Shown here: piece by piece, positions 25,151 through 35,271 of the stretch
Numbering within the stretch: position 1 is the stretch's first letter
Layout of the letters: each line of letters starts with the position of its first letter
Notes under the pieces: generated by a model
What the model was told of the DNA's origin: nothing
Database searches by the model: none
What the model saw: the letters and a program-made list of their open reading frames with translations, nothing else
Assembly (NCBI GenBank): GCA_964635545.1
Contig: CAZWOA010000002.1
Span: forward strand, 1 to 64,000
Direction of reading: 5' to 3'
From: JAGPIS01 sp964635545
GTDB taxonomy: Bacteria; Bacteroidota; Bacteroidia; Bacteroidales; Marinilabiliaceae
DNA: 64,000 nt
Translations under genes and position numbers: made by a program

Positions 25151-25960
25151 ATGCGTATCTCGATTTTATGTGATAATAGGAGTGTAAACTCCCATTTTGT
25201 GTGTGAGCATGGATTGTCGATTCATGTGGAAATTGGTGAAGAAACTTTCTTGTTCGATACCGGACAGTCCGATTGTTTTGCTAAAAACGCAGTACAAATG
25301 GGCATAGATATCGGTAAGTGCAAGTTTGTGCTGCTTAGCCATGGCCATTACGACCACTCAGGCGGACTGAAAATCTTGAATGACTCATTTCCTGACATGA
25401 AGATGCTTATGCACCCCAAAGCGCTCAAGCTTAGATACTCATTTTCGGATGTGATGGTGAAGGAGAATGGTTTCAAACATAAGGATGAGGTTGAGCGATG
25501 GGAGAGTGTTATCTCTTTTGTGGATAGTGATAGAACTCTGCTTCCAGGTGTTTTTGTGTTTACCCTTCCTGATGATGCGCCTGCCAATAAGAGGTTGATA
25601 GTTAAGGATGAAAATGGGAATGTTAAGCCTGATGTTTTTGATGATGAGTTGTTTGTATTGCTAACCGATGGTGATAAAAATGTGCTTCTCTCGGGCTGTA
25701 CCCATCATGGAATAGTTAACGTGTTGAATCACTGTTTTGATGTGCTAGGAATAGAGAAATTAGATTTAGTGGTGGGTGGTTTGCATCTTTCGGGCGCATC
25801 CGAAGAGATTATTATGGAACAGATTGATAAATGCCGCAAATATAATGTGGATATCTGGGCGTTAAATCATTGCACCGGCGATGCTGCATTCGATATGTGG
25901 CAAAATGAGTTTCCAGGGCGTGTGGTAACTGCTATGAGCGGTCAATATTTCGACTATTAG
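25151..25960 (+). CDS. Metallo-beta-lactamase fold hydrolase
   Basis: A 269-residue cytoplasmic-looking protein with no signal peptide. The metal-binding motif LLSHGHYDHSGGL (residues about 58-70), the downstream histidines GCTHHGIVNV and GGLHLSG, and ALNHCTGDAAF give the two-metal site. The variant with GCTHHG and LHL is the subgroup annotated as 7,8-dihydropterin-6-yl-methyl-4-(beta-D-ribofuranosyl)aminobenzene 5'-phosphate synthase-like; in bacteria the true reaction is mostly unknown. It starts 51 bases after the TPR protein gene. Confidence 0.8.
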   Translation: MRISILCDNRSVNSHFVCEHGLSIHVEIGEETFLFDTGQSDCFAKNAVQMGIDIGKCKFVLLSHGHYDHSGGLKILNDSFPDMKMLMHPKALKLRYSFSDVMVKENGFKHKDEVERWESVISFVDSDRTLLPGVFVFTLPDDAPANKRLIVKDENGNVKPDVFDDELFVLLTDGDKNVLLSGCTHHGIVNVLNHCFDVLGIEKLDLVVGGLHLSGASEEIIMEQIDKCRKYNVDIWALNHCTGDAAFDMWQNEFPGRVVTAMSGQYFDY

Positions 25961-26135
25961 TGATTTTTTACGTGCTATATGGTTGAATTTGTGATAATTT
26001 ACACAATTATTTCATTAAAGTTTCTATCTTGCAGTTTATTCTGCTCTTCAAATGTTTTTGATATTGTTGAATATCATTAACATTTAATGAAGAGTGGTTA
26101 ATTGATGAATGAAAAATTGTGATTAAAAACTACTT

Positions 26136-29087
26136 ATGAAAAAACTTTTACTTTCCTTTATATACTTTATATTTTTAGCAGCAGGTTTAAATGTCTTTGC
26201 TGTTCCGGCACAATCGGAGTGGGTACTATTCACACAGCCTGATGGTACTACTGTTACCATACTACTATCGGGTGATGAAAATTTGAACTATGTGCACGAT
26301 AAAGATGGATATACTCTTCTAATGAAGGATGGTTTCTATTACTATGCAACCCTCAATGCCAATGGCGATATGGTGGTTTCGGATATTGTTGCACGCGATA
26401 ATTCCAATAAGTCAGTGGGGATAAGCCGATTGAGCGAAATTGAAAAAGGACTTACATATAGCCAAAATCAGTTGGCACAGAGAAAGATAAAGCATTTGGG
26501 AAATGGTGCAGTAAATAGCAGTATGCTCAAATCATCGGGTATTCAGTCATCCACATTCCCATCCAAAGGCAAGCGTAAGCTACTTATGATATTGGTTAAC
26601 TTCAGTGATACAGAGCCTACTTACACCCGTGAGGATTTTGACAGATATATGAACGAGGAGAACTATAACGGCATAGGTAGTTTTCGCGATTTTTACCTCG
26701 AGAACTCTTATGGTCAGCTCGATATCACTACAACTGTAACTCGTTGGGTAACACTGTCTAAGCGGCATGCTTATTATGGCGAAGGAGACGATCGTTATGC
26801 GTATCAGGCTGTGATTGAGGCCATTGATCAACTTGATGATGAGATAGATTTCAGTGAATTCGATAATGATGGCGATGGAATTGTGGATGGGCTTGCAATT
26901 ATCCATCAGGGACAGGGAGAGGAGTTTTCCGGTAGCAACACAGATAATATTTGGTCGCATAGCTGGTCGCTCAGCTCCGCACTTTATCCTAAAAATCCAC
27001 CCAAAAAAGATGGTGTTTATATTGATAGTTACACCATTCAGCCAGAGATTAGAGCAGGTAATAATAGCACAAGAATCTCAACTATTGGAGTTATGTGTCA
27101 TGAGTTTGGACACAATCTTGGTGCACCCGATTACTATGATACTAAGGGAAATAACAATGGTACAGGCCAGTGGGATCTTATGGCAGCCGGCAGTTGGAAT
27201 GGTACTTCTGGCGATAGACCCGCCCATTTTACAGCCTATCAGAAGTCGGAGTTTGGTTGGTTGGATTTAAAAGAACTACCTGTTTCGGCTGATATTTCTT
27301 TAAAGCCGGCCTCTAAATATGCTGATGCTTATATTTTGCACACAGTAACTAATGATGAGTTCTTTGTGCTTGAGAATAGGCAAAAAAGTGGTGCTTTTGA
27401 GACGGCTTTACCGGGCTCGGATATGATTATCTATCATGTGGATGAGAATCATATACGCCAAAAATATTATTCAAATCAGGTTAATGTAGGCTCGCATCAA
27501 GGTATTTATCCTATTGTGGCTTCTGGAAATATGAACAACCCTAATACGGCGCGTTGTCCTTTCCCCGGTGCAGGTAATAAGATTTCATTTACTGATGAAA
27601 CTACTCCTTCATCGCTTTCGTGGAGCGGTAGAGCTACAAACAGACCTATTACTGATATTCGCAAAGTAGGCGAAAATATACATTTCACAATATCGGAACC
27701 CGATGATTTGAGTGTAACACCAATTAACCCATCAGTTAAATATTTAGGATTAACAAGGGTGAAACTGTCGTGGGAAGCAGGTGAAGACGCGACATACGAT
27801 AAATATAATGTTTATAGAGATGGTACTCTTATAGCTGATGGCGTAACAGGATTTGAATTTACCGACAATAATGCATCATCAGGAGTAAATAATTATACAA
27901 TTCATAATAGATCAAGTGGCGGTAGCACTGAGTCTGATGGTCTTGAAGTGTCGGTTTTGTGTGATGTTACAGAAAATTATATCGCAAGCAATGCTTCCAT
28001 AGCAATAGATGGAACGAAAATCAGCATTAAGTGGGATAATCCGGTGGTGATGGCAGATGGCTTTGAAGATATAACTCCATTCAGCATAAATCCAAGTAAT
28101 AATATTGGCTGGAGTTATGCAGATGTCGATGAGCAATCGACCCTTTATTTTAGTGGACGATACACCAATAAGGTAGAAGCCAAGTCGTTCATCTGCTTTA
28201 ATCCGTCGAGGATAAATGGTGGAAGTAGCAATGAACTTGTAAATGCCATCGAGGGTAATCAGTATATGGTTAGTTTTGCCTCTTCCAATGAATTTGTACC
28301 TACAGATGACTGGATGATATCCCCGAAGTTGGATTTGAAGGTGGCTCATAAGCTGATGTTTTATGCACGCTCGCAAAAGCTAGAGGATAACATGAATGTG
28401 GTGAATGAGCTGAATGTAGCTGTTTCGTCCACAGAAAATAATATAAGTGATTTTGCATTTGTAAATGGCTCTAATACGATAAAACTTGATAATAAGTGGA
28501 CGCGTTATGAAGTTGCCATACCTGCTGGCACAAAATATTTTGCACTTAACAATGCGTCTCAAGACGGCTTTGCTGTTATGATTGATGATCTTTCGTTAAG
28601 GCTTGTGGCTCAGAATGAGAGTGTTAATAGTGCGGTTGCCGATTTTTATCCGCCATCAACAATAACAGGTTTTGATGTGTATAGGGATAATGTACTTATA
28701 AAATCAGATGTTAAAACCACGATGATAGAAGATGTGATACAGATGCGCGGCTCCTATGTGTATCGTATTGAGTCGCTTGTGGGGAAAGATAAGACTCCAT
28801 TTGCGGCTCTAAATACTACAGTTTTGGTGAGGGAGACGGCCGTTAATCAGGTTGCTACTCCATCAAAGGAGGTGGTATTGTACCCCAATCCGGCTAACGA
28901 TAGGTTTAACGTACGATGTGATGGACATACCATTGAATCGGTAGAGGTTTATAGCGTGGCTGGTAATGTGGTTTTAAGGAGTGGTAACTCAAGTGAAATA
29001 TCGATAAGTAAATTGCCGGCGGGCTACTATGTGGTGAAGGTGAAAACCAATTATGGAATGTTCGTTAAGCGTCTTCAGAAGAGGTAA
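26136..29087 (+). CDS. M6-family metallopeptidase with T9SS type A sorting domain
   Basis: A 983-residue exported protein. After a signal peptide (LLLSFIYFIFLAAGLNVFA) and a propeptide-like region, the M6 peptidase domain (about 150-450) has the zinc motif HEFGHNLGAPD (H322, H326) and an acidic loop FDNDGDGIVDG. Further on are an Ig/FN3-like region (KLSWEAGEDATYDKYNVYRDG), a cleaved-adhesin/MAM-like domain (about 660-830) and the C-terminal sorting tail (about 905-983) with VVLYPNPANDRF, GYYVVKV and a final KRLQKR. The sorting tail predicts secretion and surface anchoring by the type IX system. The T9SS genes are not in the window. It probably degrades surface or dietary proteins. Confidence 0.9.
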   Translation: MKKLLLSFIYFIFLAAGLNVFAVPAQSEWVLFTQPDGTTVTILLSGDENLNYVHDKDGYTLLMKDGFYYYATLNANGDMVVSDIVARDNSNKSVGISRLSEIEKGLTYSQNQLAQRKIKHLGNGAVNSSMLKSSGIQSSTFPSKGKRKLLMILVNFSDTEPTYTREDFDRYMNEENYNGIGSFRDFYLENSYGQLDITTTVTRWVTLSKRHAYYGEGDDRYAYQAVIEAIDQLDDEIDFSEFDNDGDGIVDGLAIIHQGQGEEFSGSNTDNIWSHSWSLSSALYPKNPPKKDGVYIDSYTIQPEIRAGNNSTRISTIGVMCHEFGHNLGAPDYYDTKGNNNGTGQWDLMAAGSWNGTSGDRPAHFTAYQKSEFGWLDLKELPVSADISLKPASKYADAYILHTVTNDEFFVLENRQKSGAFETALPGSDMIIYHVDENHIRQKYYSNQVNVGSHQGIYPIVASGNMNNPNTARCPFPGAGNKISFTDETTPSSLSWSGRATNRPITDIRKVGENIHFTISEPDDLSVTPINPSVKYLGLTRVKLSWEAGEDATYDKYNVYRDGTLIADGVTGFEFTDNNASSGVNNYTIHNRSSGGSTESDGLEVSVLCDVTENYIASNASIAIDGTKISIKWDNPVVMADGFEDITPFSINPSNNIGWSYADVDEQSTLYFSGRYTNKVEAKSFICFNPSRINGGSSNELVNAIEGNQYMVSFASSNEFVPTDDWMISPKLDLKVAHKLMFYARSQKLEDNMNVVNELNVAVSSTENNISDFAFVNGSNTIKLDNKWTRYEVAIPAGTKYFALNNASQDGFAVMIDDLSLRLVAQNESVNSAVADFYPPSTITGFDVYRDNVLIKSDVKTTMIEDVIQMRGSYVYRIESLVGKDKTPFAALNTTVLVRETAVNQVATPSKEVVLYPNPANDRFNVRCDGHTIESVEVYSVAGNVVLRSGNSSEISISKLPAGYYVVKVKTNYGMFVKRLQKR

Positions 29088-29129
29088 TGCTCTTATGTGC
29101 TAAAAACTTGTAAAATTTAGTGAAAAAAA

Positions 29130-29193
29130 CAATTTGTCTTACTTGTAACGCCAATTTGTAGGCCATTCTACTAATCAATAAATCATAGTTTTG
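29130..29193 (+). promoter_or_regulatory. Candidate promoter and tandem repeat upstream of the GH28 gene
   Basis: CAATTTGT occurs at 29130-29137 and again at 29152-29159, 22 bases apart. It is followed by TAGTTTTG (29186-29193), a match to the TAnnTTTG -7 box. The layout mirrors the promoter regions of the two sugar loci, but an 8-base AT-rich repeat could be chance. Confidence 0.35.
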
Positions 29194-29228
29194 TAGTATT
29201 AGAACTATATTGTTATTATTTAGATATT

Positions 29229-30899
29229 ATGAGGAGATATAATTTTTTTGCGTTGTTGATGCTTTTGTTGATATATTCTTGCGGTATGCAACAAAAGCAG
29301 GATTACCAATATGGTTATTTGTTTAATAATCTTCCTTTTGAAATGCCCCATATTAAAGTGCCGGTATTTCCTAATAACCATGTGAGCATAGTAGATTTTG
29401 GAGGAAACCCTAACGGGATAGCGTTGAATACACAAGCATTTGAGGCAGCTATGGAGTCTCTTTCGCAAAAGGGGGGAGGTACGCTCAATGTGCCTAAGGG
29501 TGTATGGTTTACGGGTCCCATAGTTTTTAGGTCTAATATCAATTTACACCTTGAAAAGGGGGCGTTGATACTCTTTTCGCCCGATTTTGATCTTTATCCT
29601 TTGGTAGAAACTATTTTTGAAGGATTGGACACCCGCCGATGCCAATCGCCCATCTCAGGAAGAAATCTTGAGAATATAGCTATTACCGGCGAAGGTTCGA
29701 TAAATGGTTATGGTGAAGCTTGGCGCCCGTTAAAGAAAAACAAGGTTCCCGACCAAAAATGGCGAAAAGTTATTGCTTCCGGGGGTGTAGTGCATGAAGG
29801 TAAAGTGTGGTATCCATCAGAAAAATCACTTAAAGGGCAACTTATAAGTGATATGAATGTGCCCAATAAAGATATGACTGAGAATCAATGGGATGAAATA
29901 AAGGACTTTATGCGTCCTGTGATGGTGAGCTTTATCGAGTGTAAGAATGTATATTTACAGGGTGTGCTGTTCGAAAACTCACCGGCCTGGAATATTCACC
30001 CACTGATGTGTGAGAATGTGATAATTGATGGCATATATGTTAAAAATCCTAGTTATTCGCAGAATGGTGACGGACTTGACCTTGAGTCGTGCGTAAATTC
30101 TATTATTGTTAATAGCATCTTTGATGTGGGTGATGATGCTATCTGTATCAAGTCGGGTAAGGATGAGGATGGCCGCCGCCGTGCACGCCCTACTGTTAAT
30201 GTTATTGTAGATAACTGTAAGGTGTTTCATGGTCATGGAGGCTTTATAGTGGGCAGTGAGATGTCGGGAGGTGTGAAAAATATCTCCGTTTCCAATTGCC
30301 AGTTTCTGGGTACTGATGTGGGGCTAAGGTTCAAGAGTAACCGCGGACGAGGTGGAGTGGTTGAAAATATTCATATATCTGATGTTTATATGTATAATAT
30401 CGTTACAGATTCATTTTTATTCGACCTCTTTTATGGTGGAAAATCTGCTTCCGAATCATTGGAGGATGGTGATGTAATTAAGGACGAGGAGGCATTGCCG
30501 GTGAGTGAGAAAACTCCAGTGTTTAAAGATATATATGTTAAAAATCTTGTGTCGAGAAATGCGCGACGAGCATTGTTTTTTGGTGGTCTTCCTGAAATGA
30601 ATATTGAGAATATTAATCTTGAGAATGCTTATATAACAGCGAGTTATGGTGCTGAGTTTTCTGAATCTAAAGATGTAACCTTCAAAAATGTTACTGTTGT
30701 GGCTAATGAAGGAGCTGCATTTATTTTCAATAATGTTACTAACTTTAAGGCTACCGACCTTGCTTATGAGGTAAATGAATCGAGCAAAGTGGCTAGTGTT
30801 TCAGGAAGCCGAAATTCTAATATTGAGCTTTCAAATATTGATGAAGATGAAGTTGATTTAGCATCCGAAGTGAATAAAGAGGAAGTGATTTTTAAATAA
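29229..30899 (+). CDS. Glycoside hydrolase family 28 lipoprotein (polygalacturonase-like)
   Basis: A 556-residue surface or periplasmic lipoprotein (signal peptide, lipobox cysteine C18 in LIYSCG). The right-handed beta-helix of family 28 begins with FGGNPNGIALNTQAFEAA and contains the catalytic aspartate motifs NGDGLDLES and VGDDAICIKSGKD, and then GHGGFIVGSEMSGG with the catalytic histidine. RFKSNRGRGG matches the RxK motif. It should cut alpha-galacturonic acid bonds in pectin, either in homogalacturonan or at rhamnogalacturonan ends; exo versus endo is undecided. It lies next to the HTCS gene but reads towards it, so it may be regulated with the pectin side-chain loci. Confidence 0.9.
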   Translation: MRRYNFFALLMLLLIYSCGMQQKQDYQYGYLFNNLPFEMPHIKVPVFPNNHVSIVDFGGNPNGIALNTQAFEAAMESLSQKGGGTLNVPKGVWFTGPIVFRSNINLHLEKGALILFSPDFDLYPLVETIFEGLDTRRCQSPISGRNLENIAITGEGSINGYGEAWRPLKKNKVPDQKWRKVIASGGVVHEGKVWYPSEKSLKGQLISDMNVPNKDMTENQWDEIKDFMRPVMVSFIECKNVYLQGVLFENSPAWNIHPLMCENVIIDGIYVKNPSYSQNGDGLDLESCVNSIIVNSIFDVGDDAICIKSGKDEDGRRRARPTVNVIVDNCKVFHGHGGFIVGSEMSGGVKNISVSNCQFLGTDVGLRFKSNRGRGGVVENIHISDVYMYNIVTDSFLFDLFYGGKSASESLEDGDVIKDEEALPVSEKTPVFKDIYVKNLVSRNARRALFFGGLPEMNIENINLENAYITASYGAEFSESKDVTFKNVTVVANEGAAFIFNNVTNFKATDLAYEVNESSKVASVSGSRNSNIELSNIDEDEVDLASEVNKEEVIFK

Positions 30900-30928
30900 G
30901 TTTTTATAGTACATTACAATAAATATTA

Positions 30929-31030
30929 AACCACATATGAACATAGTTGAAAGGGGATAGTGGGAAATTGACAATTTGTACTTCCCAATGTCTCCTTTTA
31001 TATTATTATATCCTATGTCTCTATGTGGTT
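30929..31030. repeat. Large imperfect palindrome between GH28 and HTCS genes
   Basis: AACCACATA (30929-30937) pairs with TATGTGGTT (31022-31030). Inside are further matching arms: ACATAG/CTATGT, GGGGA/TCTCC and TGGGAA/TTCCCA, giving a hairpin of about 100 bases. It lies between convergent genes, so it may act as a bidirectional terminator, though the T-runs are weak. A palindromic mobile repeat is the other possibility. Confidence 0.6.
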
Positions 31031-31096
31031 AAAAAAATATCGTGTAATGAAGTTGTTTTTAGTGTTTGGTCAGTTGGCGAGCCAAGAAACGAAGTC

Positions 31097-34000
31097 TTAT
31101 GTTTTTTGATTCTTATTATTTGTCAGATTTTTAATGTATTCGGTGGGTGTTAGCTTAAACTCATCTTTAAAGCACTGCCTGAAATAGGTGGGGCTGTTCA
31201 TGCCTACCAGATACATAATTTCCGATACTGTATATTTGCCTGTCAGCAGTAACTCTTCAGCCTTATAAATCCTCACTTTTCTGATGAATTCGTTGGTTGT
31301 CATTCCTGTGAGGGCCTTTGTTTTACGGTAAAGTGTGGAGTGGCTCATCATCATTTTGCCGGCTATGTAGTTGATATCCAGCGTGTCGGATTCTATGTTT
31401 TGCTCTATGGTCTCTTTTATTTTGTCGATAAACTCCTGGTCAATCTTATTCATCGATTCCATTACGATATCCGATTTGTTGATATTGCCGGTTGAGAGTT
31501 TGTCGGTTAGTAACTTTCTGGTTTTCAGTATGTTTTCGATGCGGCTTTGTAGTAATCCTGCCGTAAATGGCTTTGTGATATACGAATCGGCGCCCAGTTT
31601 ATAGCCCTCTGTGCGGTCGTTGATGGTATCTTTGGCCGTAAGAAGTATAATGGGGATATGACTTGTTAATATATTTTCTTTCAGGGTTTTAGTAAGCGCC
31701 AGTCCATTCAGTCCGGGCATCATAATATCGCTGATTATTATGTCGGGAATGATTTTTAGCGCCATTTCAAGGCCTGTATCACCGTTGTAGGCCGAGTGAA
31801 CAAGGTAATTCTCTGAAAGTACCTCTTTTATGTAATCGTTTATCTCTTTGTTATCTTCAATCACCAGCACTATGGTTTGTTCCTCATTATCGGGCACCGT
31901 TGTTTTGTTATCCTTAACTATTGCTTCGGATGTTGGCGTCTCCACATAGAAGTTTGAGTTGTTGAGGCGCAGTGTGAAGGTGGAACCTTTATTTACTTCA
32001 CTATCAACCAATATCTCGGCTTGATGTAGGTTGGCCAGATTCTTCACCAATGCCAGTCCTATGCCGGTTCCCGAAATGTTGGAACTGCCCTCTTCCTGAT
32101 AATATCTATCGAATATTTTTGAGAGTGAGGATGATTTTATGCCCACGCCGGTATCTTTAACCGCTATTTCGGTGTAAAGTGTGTCGTTAATCTTTTTATT
32201 TCTCAGTGATAGGGTGATGCTCCCTTTGTGGGTGTGTTTCAATGCGTTGGATATTAAATTCTCAACGATGGTAGTAATCGCCTGCTCGTCGAAATAGAAC
32301 TCGTAATCACCATCGGCAATAGCCACGTTGAAAAGTACGTCGTGCTTGATATTGAGCGCAACATATTTGGAACCTATATCAATTATGAGGCTTCTTAAAT
32401 CGCCTTTTGTAATGTAGAGCTCGCGTTTTTGAGTCTCTGTTTTACCGAATTCAAGTAGCTGATTTGTAAGGTTTAGCAAGTTATTGGCACTTTTTAATAC
32501 CAACGATATTTTTGATGTTATAGCCCTTGACAGTGATGTATTATAACTCATCTCTTCCAATGGGCTGATAATCAGCGTTAGAGGTGTTCTTAATTCATGT
32601 GTTATATTGGCGAAAAATCGCAGTCTCTCCTCGTTTGTGGCATGTTCCTGCACATATCTGTTCTTCTCGAGTATAAGGGAGTTTTCCAACACCAGTTTCC
32701 TTTTGTAGAATATGGTTAATGTGGCCAATATTGCACCTACGATGATGGTATATATCATCTTTGCCCACCATGTGAGCCATAGTGGCGGGTTTATCACTAT
32801 TTTTAATGATGCAGGATTATCGGTCCAATCCAGATTTTTAGTTTTGGAGCGTATAAGCAGTTCGTAGGTGCCGTGAGCTAAGTCTCTGAGAATGATTTTG
32901 TTGCTGTTTTTGTTGAAGTACCAGTCGTTGCTCATGCCCCGTATCATGTAGCTGTACTCAATGGTGTTTGCCTGTGCGTAATTGAGTATGCTATAAGTGA
33001 TATCGATTGTGTTTTGGTTGTATTTAAGGTTGATTTCCGGTTTTGAGGGTATGCGAAATTCGTTTATTCCCTTCTTGGAACCACTTTCGTAAATGTTTAT
33101 ATCACTAATTATGACTCGTGGATTGGTTGTGGGTTCTTGTAATTGGTTGATATTGAAGAAACAAACACCGCTTTGTGATCCAAAATAGATTGTATTGTCG
33201 GATGTTTTTGTTACCGAACCGCTCATGAATGCCCCGATAGGGATACCATCGTGTGTATCATAATTTTTAAAGCTATTTGCTACAGTGTCGTAGCTGCTTA
33301 TTCCGCTGGTGGTGCTCACCCAGATATTGCCTCGCTCATCTTGTGCTATTGCTCTTATGTGGTTATCTGCAATATCATTTTCGGTCTCTATGCTGAAGGG
33401 ATTTTTGTAATCATCCTCCTGTTTGAGATATACGAGTCCATATCCTGTTGCAAGCCATATTCTGCCTTGTTTATCACTTATAATTTGATTGATGAGGTTG
33501 GAAGGCAGTCCGTATTCTTTGTCAATATAGTCAATCAACTCCATTTGGGCGTTGTATCTTGCCACTCCATCACCGAAAAATCCTATCCACAGATTGTTGT
33601 TTTTATCGTGATGGATGCTTCTTACCAGGTTATCCCTAAGTTCCGAATTCGTTTTGTTGTAGTTTGTTATTGAATTTGAGCTATAATTATAGGTGTAAAT
33701 TCCGTTGCTGGTTCCTATCCATATAATTCCATCGGCATCTTCGTCGAAGCATCTTATATCTGTTTGGTAATCAATGTTTATGGGTTTTAGTTCTTTTTCT
33801 TTTGATGAGTAAACATATGCCCCGCCTTTAAAAGTGCCAATCCAAATGTTATCTTTTGAATCGCAAAAGGCGGCAATCACGGCATCATCAGTAAGGGATG
33901 AGTTAAATTTATTGAATGTTTTAACTTTTTTGTTTTTGCTGAATATATTAATTCCACCACCGTCGGTTCCTATCCAAAGATTATCTTTTGAGTCGGCACA

Positions 34001-35146
34001 AATGCCCCATGCAACTTTATTGTCGAGCCGGTTTTGTGCGGTTGGGATGGGAGAGTAGCTCCACGAGTTGAAAAACGGCTTCTGACTGCTGATGAAGTTC
34101 AGTCCGCCGCCATAAGTTCCTATCCAAATATTGTCGAATGAATCCTGAAATATTGATTTTACGGTTTTGTTTGATAGGCTGTTTTCATCGTCGCCATAGG
34201 TAATATTGATGAATTGCACATCCGAAGTGCCGGTGAAAAGGCTCTGTTGAAGATCTAAAATGCTTATACCGCCGTTTTCGCAGCCTATCCACAGTTTTCC
34301 GTCAGCCATCTGCGTTATTGTTTGTATGGCATTTGAAATCAGTGAGTTATTGTTGTTTGGGACATTGATGAATCGTGTGAAGGTCTCTTTTTGCTGGTTG
34401 AAAAGTGCCAATCCTGATGCTGTGCCTACCCACACGTTATTATTGCTATCGATAAATACTGCATTTACGTTATTGCTGGGAAGCGAACTGTCATCGCCCT
34501 CTTTTTTCTGATAATTTTTCAGTGTGTTTGTTTTTGGCGAATAGATTGTCAGTCCGGCATCTACCTGGGCAATGTATAGTAATCCGTCTTTTGATTCGGT
34601 CAGTTCCCAGATGTGGTTGCTGGGTAGTTGTGGCAGGTTCGACATATTATAGTGGGTAAACCTGCCGGTGATTTTGTCGTAATATTCAAATCCCTGATAA
34701 TAGGTCGATATCCAAAGATTGCCATCTTTAGAGTTGGTAATGCAAGTTATGTCGTTGGTTATTATGCTGTGCGGGTCTTCGGGGTTGTGTTTGAAATGTG
34801 TGAAAGTCTCGGTTTTGCAGTCAAAAGCATTTAACCCTTCACGCTGGGTTGCAATCCAGATAATGTTATCGTGCTTATCGGCATATATTTTATTGAGTTC
34901 GTTACCGCTTATGGTGTTGGTATTCTTTTGGGTTCTGTCGGTTTTATATGTTCTGAACACATTCCCGTCAAACCTGTTTAGTCCCGATTCGGTAGATATC
35001 CATATAAAACCGGTTTTATCCTGGGTGATTCCCATTATAAAACGGTTTGACAAACCCTCTTGAATGTCAATTTTTTCTATCACCTCATTTTGAGCCGATA
35101 TTTCAATGCCGAATAGCAAAAGAAGTATGAAGTAAAGTATCCTCAT
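31097..35146 (-). CDS. Hybrid two-component system regulator (HTCS) of the arabinogalactan-type locus
   Basis: A 1349-residue single-protein sensor and regulator. ATG 35146 starts a signal peptide (MRILYFILLLLFGIEISA); the upstream frame is not used. Periplasmic two-bladed propeller repeats (about 20-700; repeated DxxGxxWIGT-like units) and a Y_Y_Y domain sense an oligosaccharide. One TM helix lies near residue 800. The kinase has H850 in ANITHELRTPLTL, NLISNALKHT and GTGIGLALVK. The receiver (about 1090-1205) has D near 1141 in IIISDIMMPG, and an AraC-type helix-turn-helix forms the C-terminus (AGKMMMSHSTLYRKTKAL). Divergent from the SusE/F-like gene, it probably activates that operon through the tandem repeats at 35210-35248. 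Confidence 0.94.
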   Translation of the reverse strand: MRILYFILLLLFGIEISAQNEVIEKIDIQEGLSNRFIMGITQDKTGFIWISTESGLNRFDGNVFRTYKTDRTQKNTNTISGNELNKIYADKHDNIIWIATQREGLNAFDCKTETFTHFKHNPEDPHSIITNDITCITNSKDGNLWISTYYQGFEYYDKITGRFTHYNMSNLPQLPSNHIWELTESKDGLLYIAQVDAGLTIYSPKTNTLKNYQKKEGDDSSLPSNNVNAVFIDSNNNVWVGTASGLALFNQQKETFTRFINVPNNNNSLISNAIQTITQMADGKLWIGCENGGISILDLQQSLFTGTSDVQFINITYGDDENSLSNKTVKSIFQDSFDNIWIGTYGGGLNFISSQKPFFNSWSYSPIPTAQNRLDNKVAWGICADSKDNLWIGTDGGGINIFSKNKKVKTFNKFNSSLTDDAVIAAFCDSKDNIWIGTFKGGAYVYSSKEKELKPINIDYQTDIRCFDEDADGIIWIGTSNGIYTYNYSSNSITNYNKTNSELRDNLVRSIHHDKNNNLWIGFFGDGVARYNAQMELIDYIDKEYGLPSNLINQIISDKQGRIWLATGYGLVYLKQEDDYKNPFSIETENDIADNHIRAIAQDERGNIWVSTTSGISSYDTVANSFKNYDTHDGIPIGAFMSGSVTKTSDNTIYFGSQSGVCFFNINQLQEPTTNPRVIISDINIYESGSKKGINEFRIPSKPEINLKYNQNTIDITYSILNYAQANTIEYSYMIRGMSNDWYFNKNSNKIILRDLAHGTYELLIRSKTKNLDWTDNPASLKIVINPPLWLTWWAKMIYTIIVGAILATLTIFYKRKLVLENSLILEKNRYVQEHATNEERLRFFANITHELRTPLTLIISPLEEMSYNTSLSRAITSKISLVLKSANNLLNLTNQLLEFGKTETQKRELYITKGDLRSLIIDIGSKYVALNIKHDVLFNVAIADGDYEFYFDEQAITTIVENLISNALKHTHKGSITLSLRNKKINDTLYTEIAVKDTGVGIKSSSLSKIFDRYYQEEGSSNISGTGIGLALVKNLANLHQAEILVDSEVNKGSTFTLRLNNSNFYVETPTSEAIVKDNKTTVPDNEEQTIVLVIEDNKEINDYIKEVLSENYLVHSAYNGDTGLEMALKIIPDIIISDIMMPGLNGLALTKTLKENILTSHIPIILLTAKDTINDRTEGYKLGADSYITKPFTAGLLQSRIENILKTRKLLTDKLSTGNINKSDIVMESMNKIDQEFIDKIKETIEQNIESDTLDINYIAGKMMMSHSTLYRKTKALTGMTTNEFIRKVRIYKAEELLLTGKYTVSEIMYLVGMNSPTYFRQCFKDEFKLTPTEYIKNLTNNKNQKT

Positions 35147-35166
35147 GATGCTTAAATATTGATACT

Positions 35167-35174
35167 CAAATGTA
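35167..35174 (-). promoter_or_regulatory. Candidate -7 box of the HTCS gene
   Basis: On the minus strand the sequence reads TACATTTG, matching TAnnTTTG, 21 bases before the ATG at 35146. A TTTG 25 bases upstream could be the -33 element. Confidence 0.4.
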
Positions 35175-35209
35175 ATGTATAAATATAACTTATAACAGTC
35201 AAATGGGCA

Positions 35210-35248
35210 ATTGACGAGTTTATGACCTACTATTGCCGAGTTTATCAC
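35210..35248. promoter_or_regulatory. Tandem direct repeat, candidate HTCS operator of the first sugar locus
   Basis: ATTGACGAGTTTATGAC (35210-35226) and ATTGCCGAGTTTATCAC (35232-35248) agree at 15 of 17 positions and start 22 bases apart, two helical turns. The second copy ends 23 bases before the -7 box, where an AraC-type activator would contact RNA polymerase. Confidence 0.6.
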
Positions 35249-35271
35249 TCATCTGTTATGATTTGTTAACA

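Noticed and set aside
30947..31153. 68-residue open frame between GH28 and HTCS genes
   Set aside because: It lies within the large palindrome, runs into the antisense of the HTCS 3' end and has no family-like sequence.
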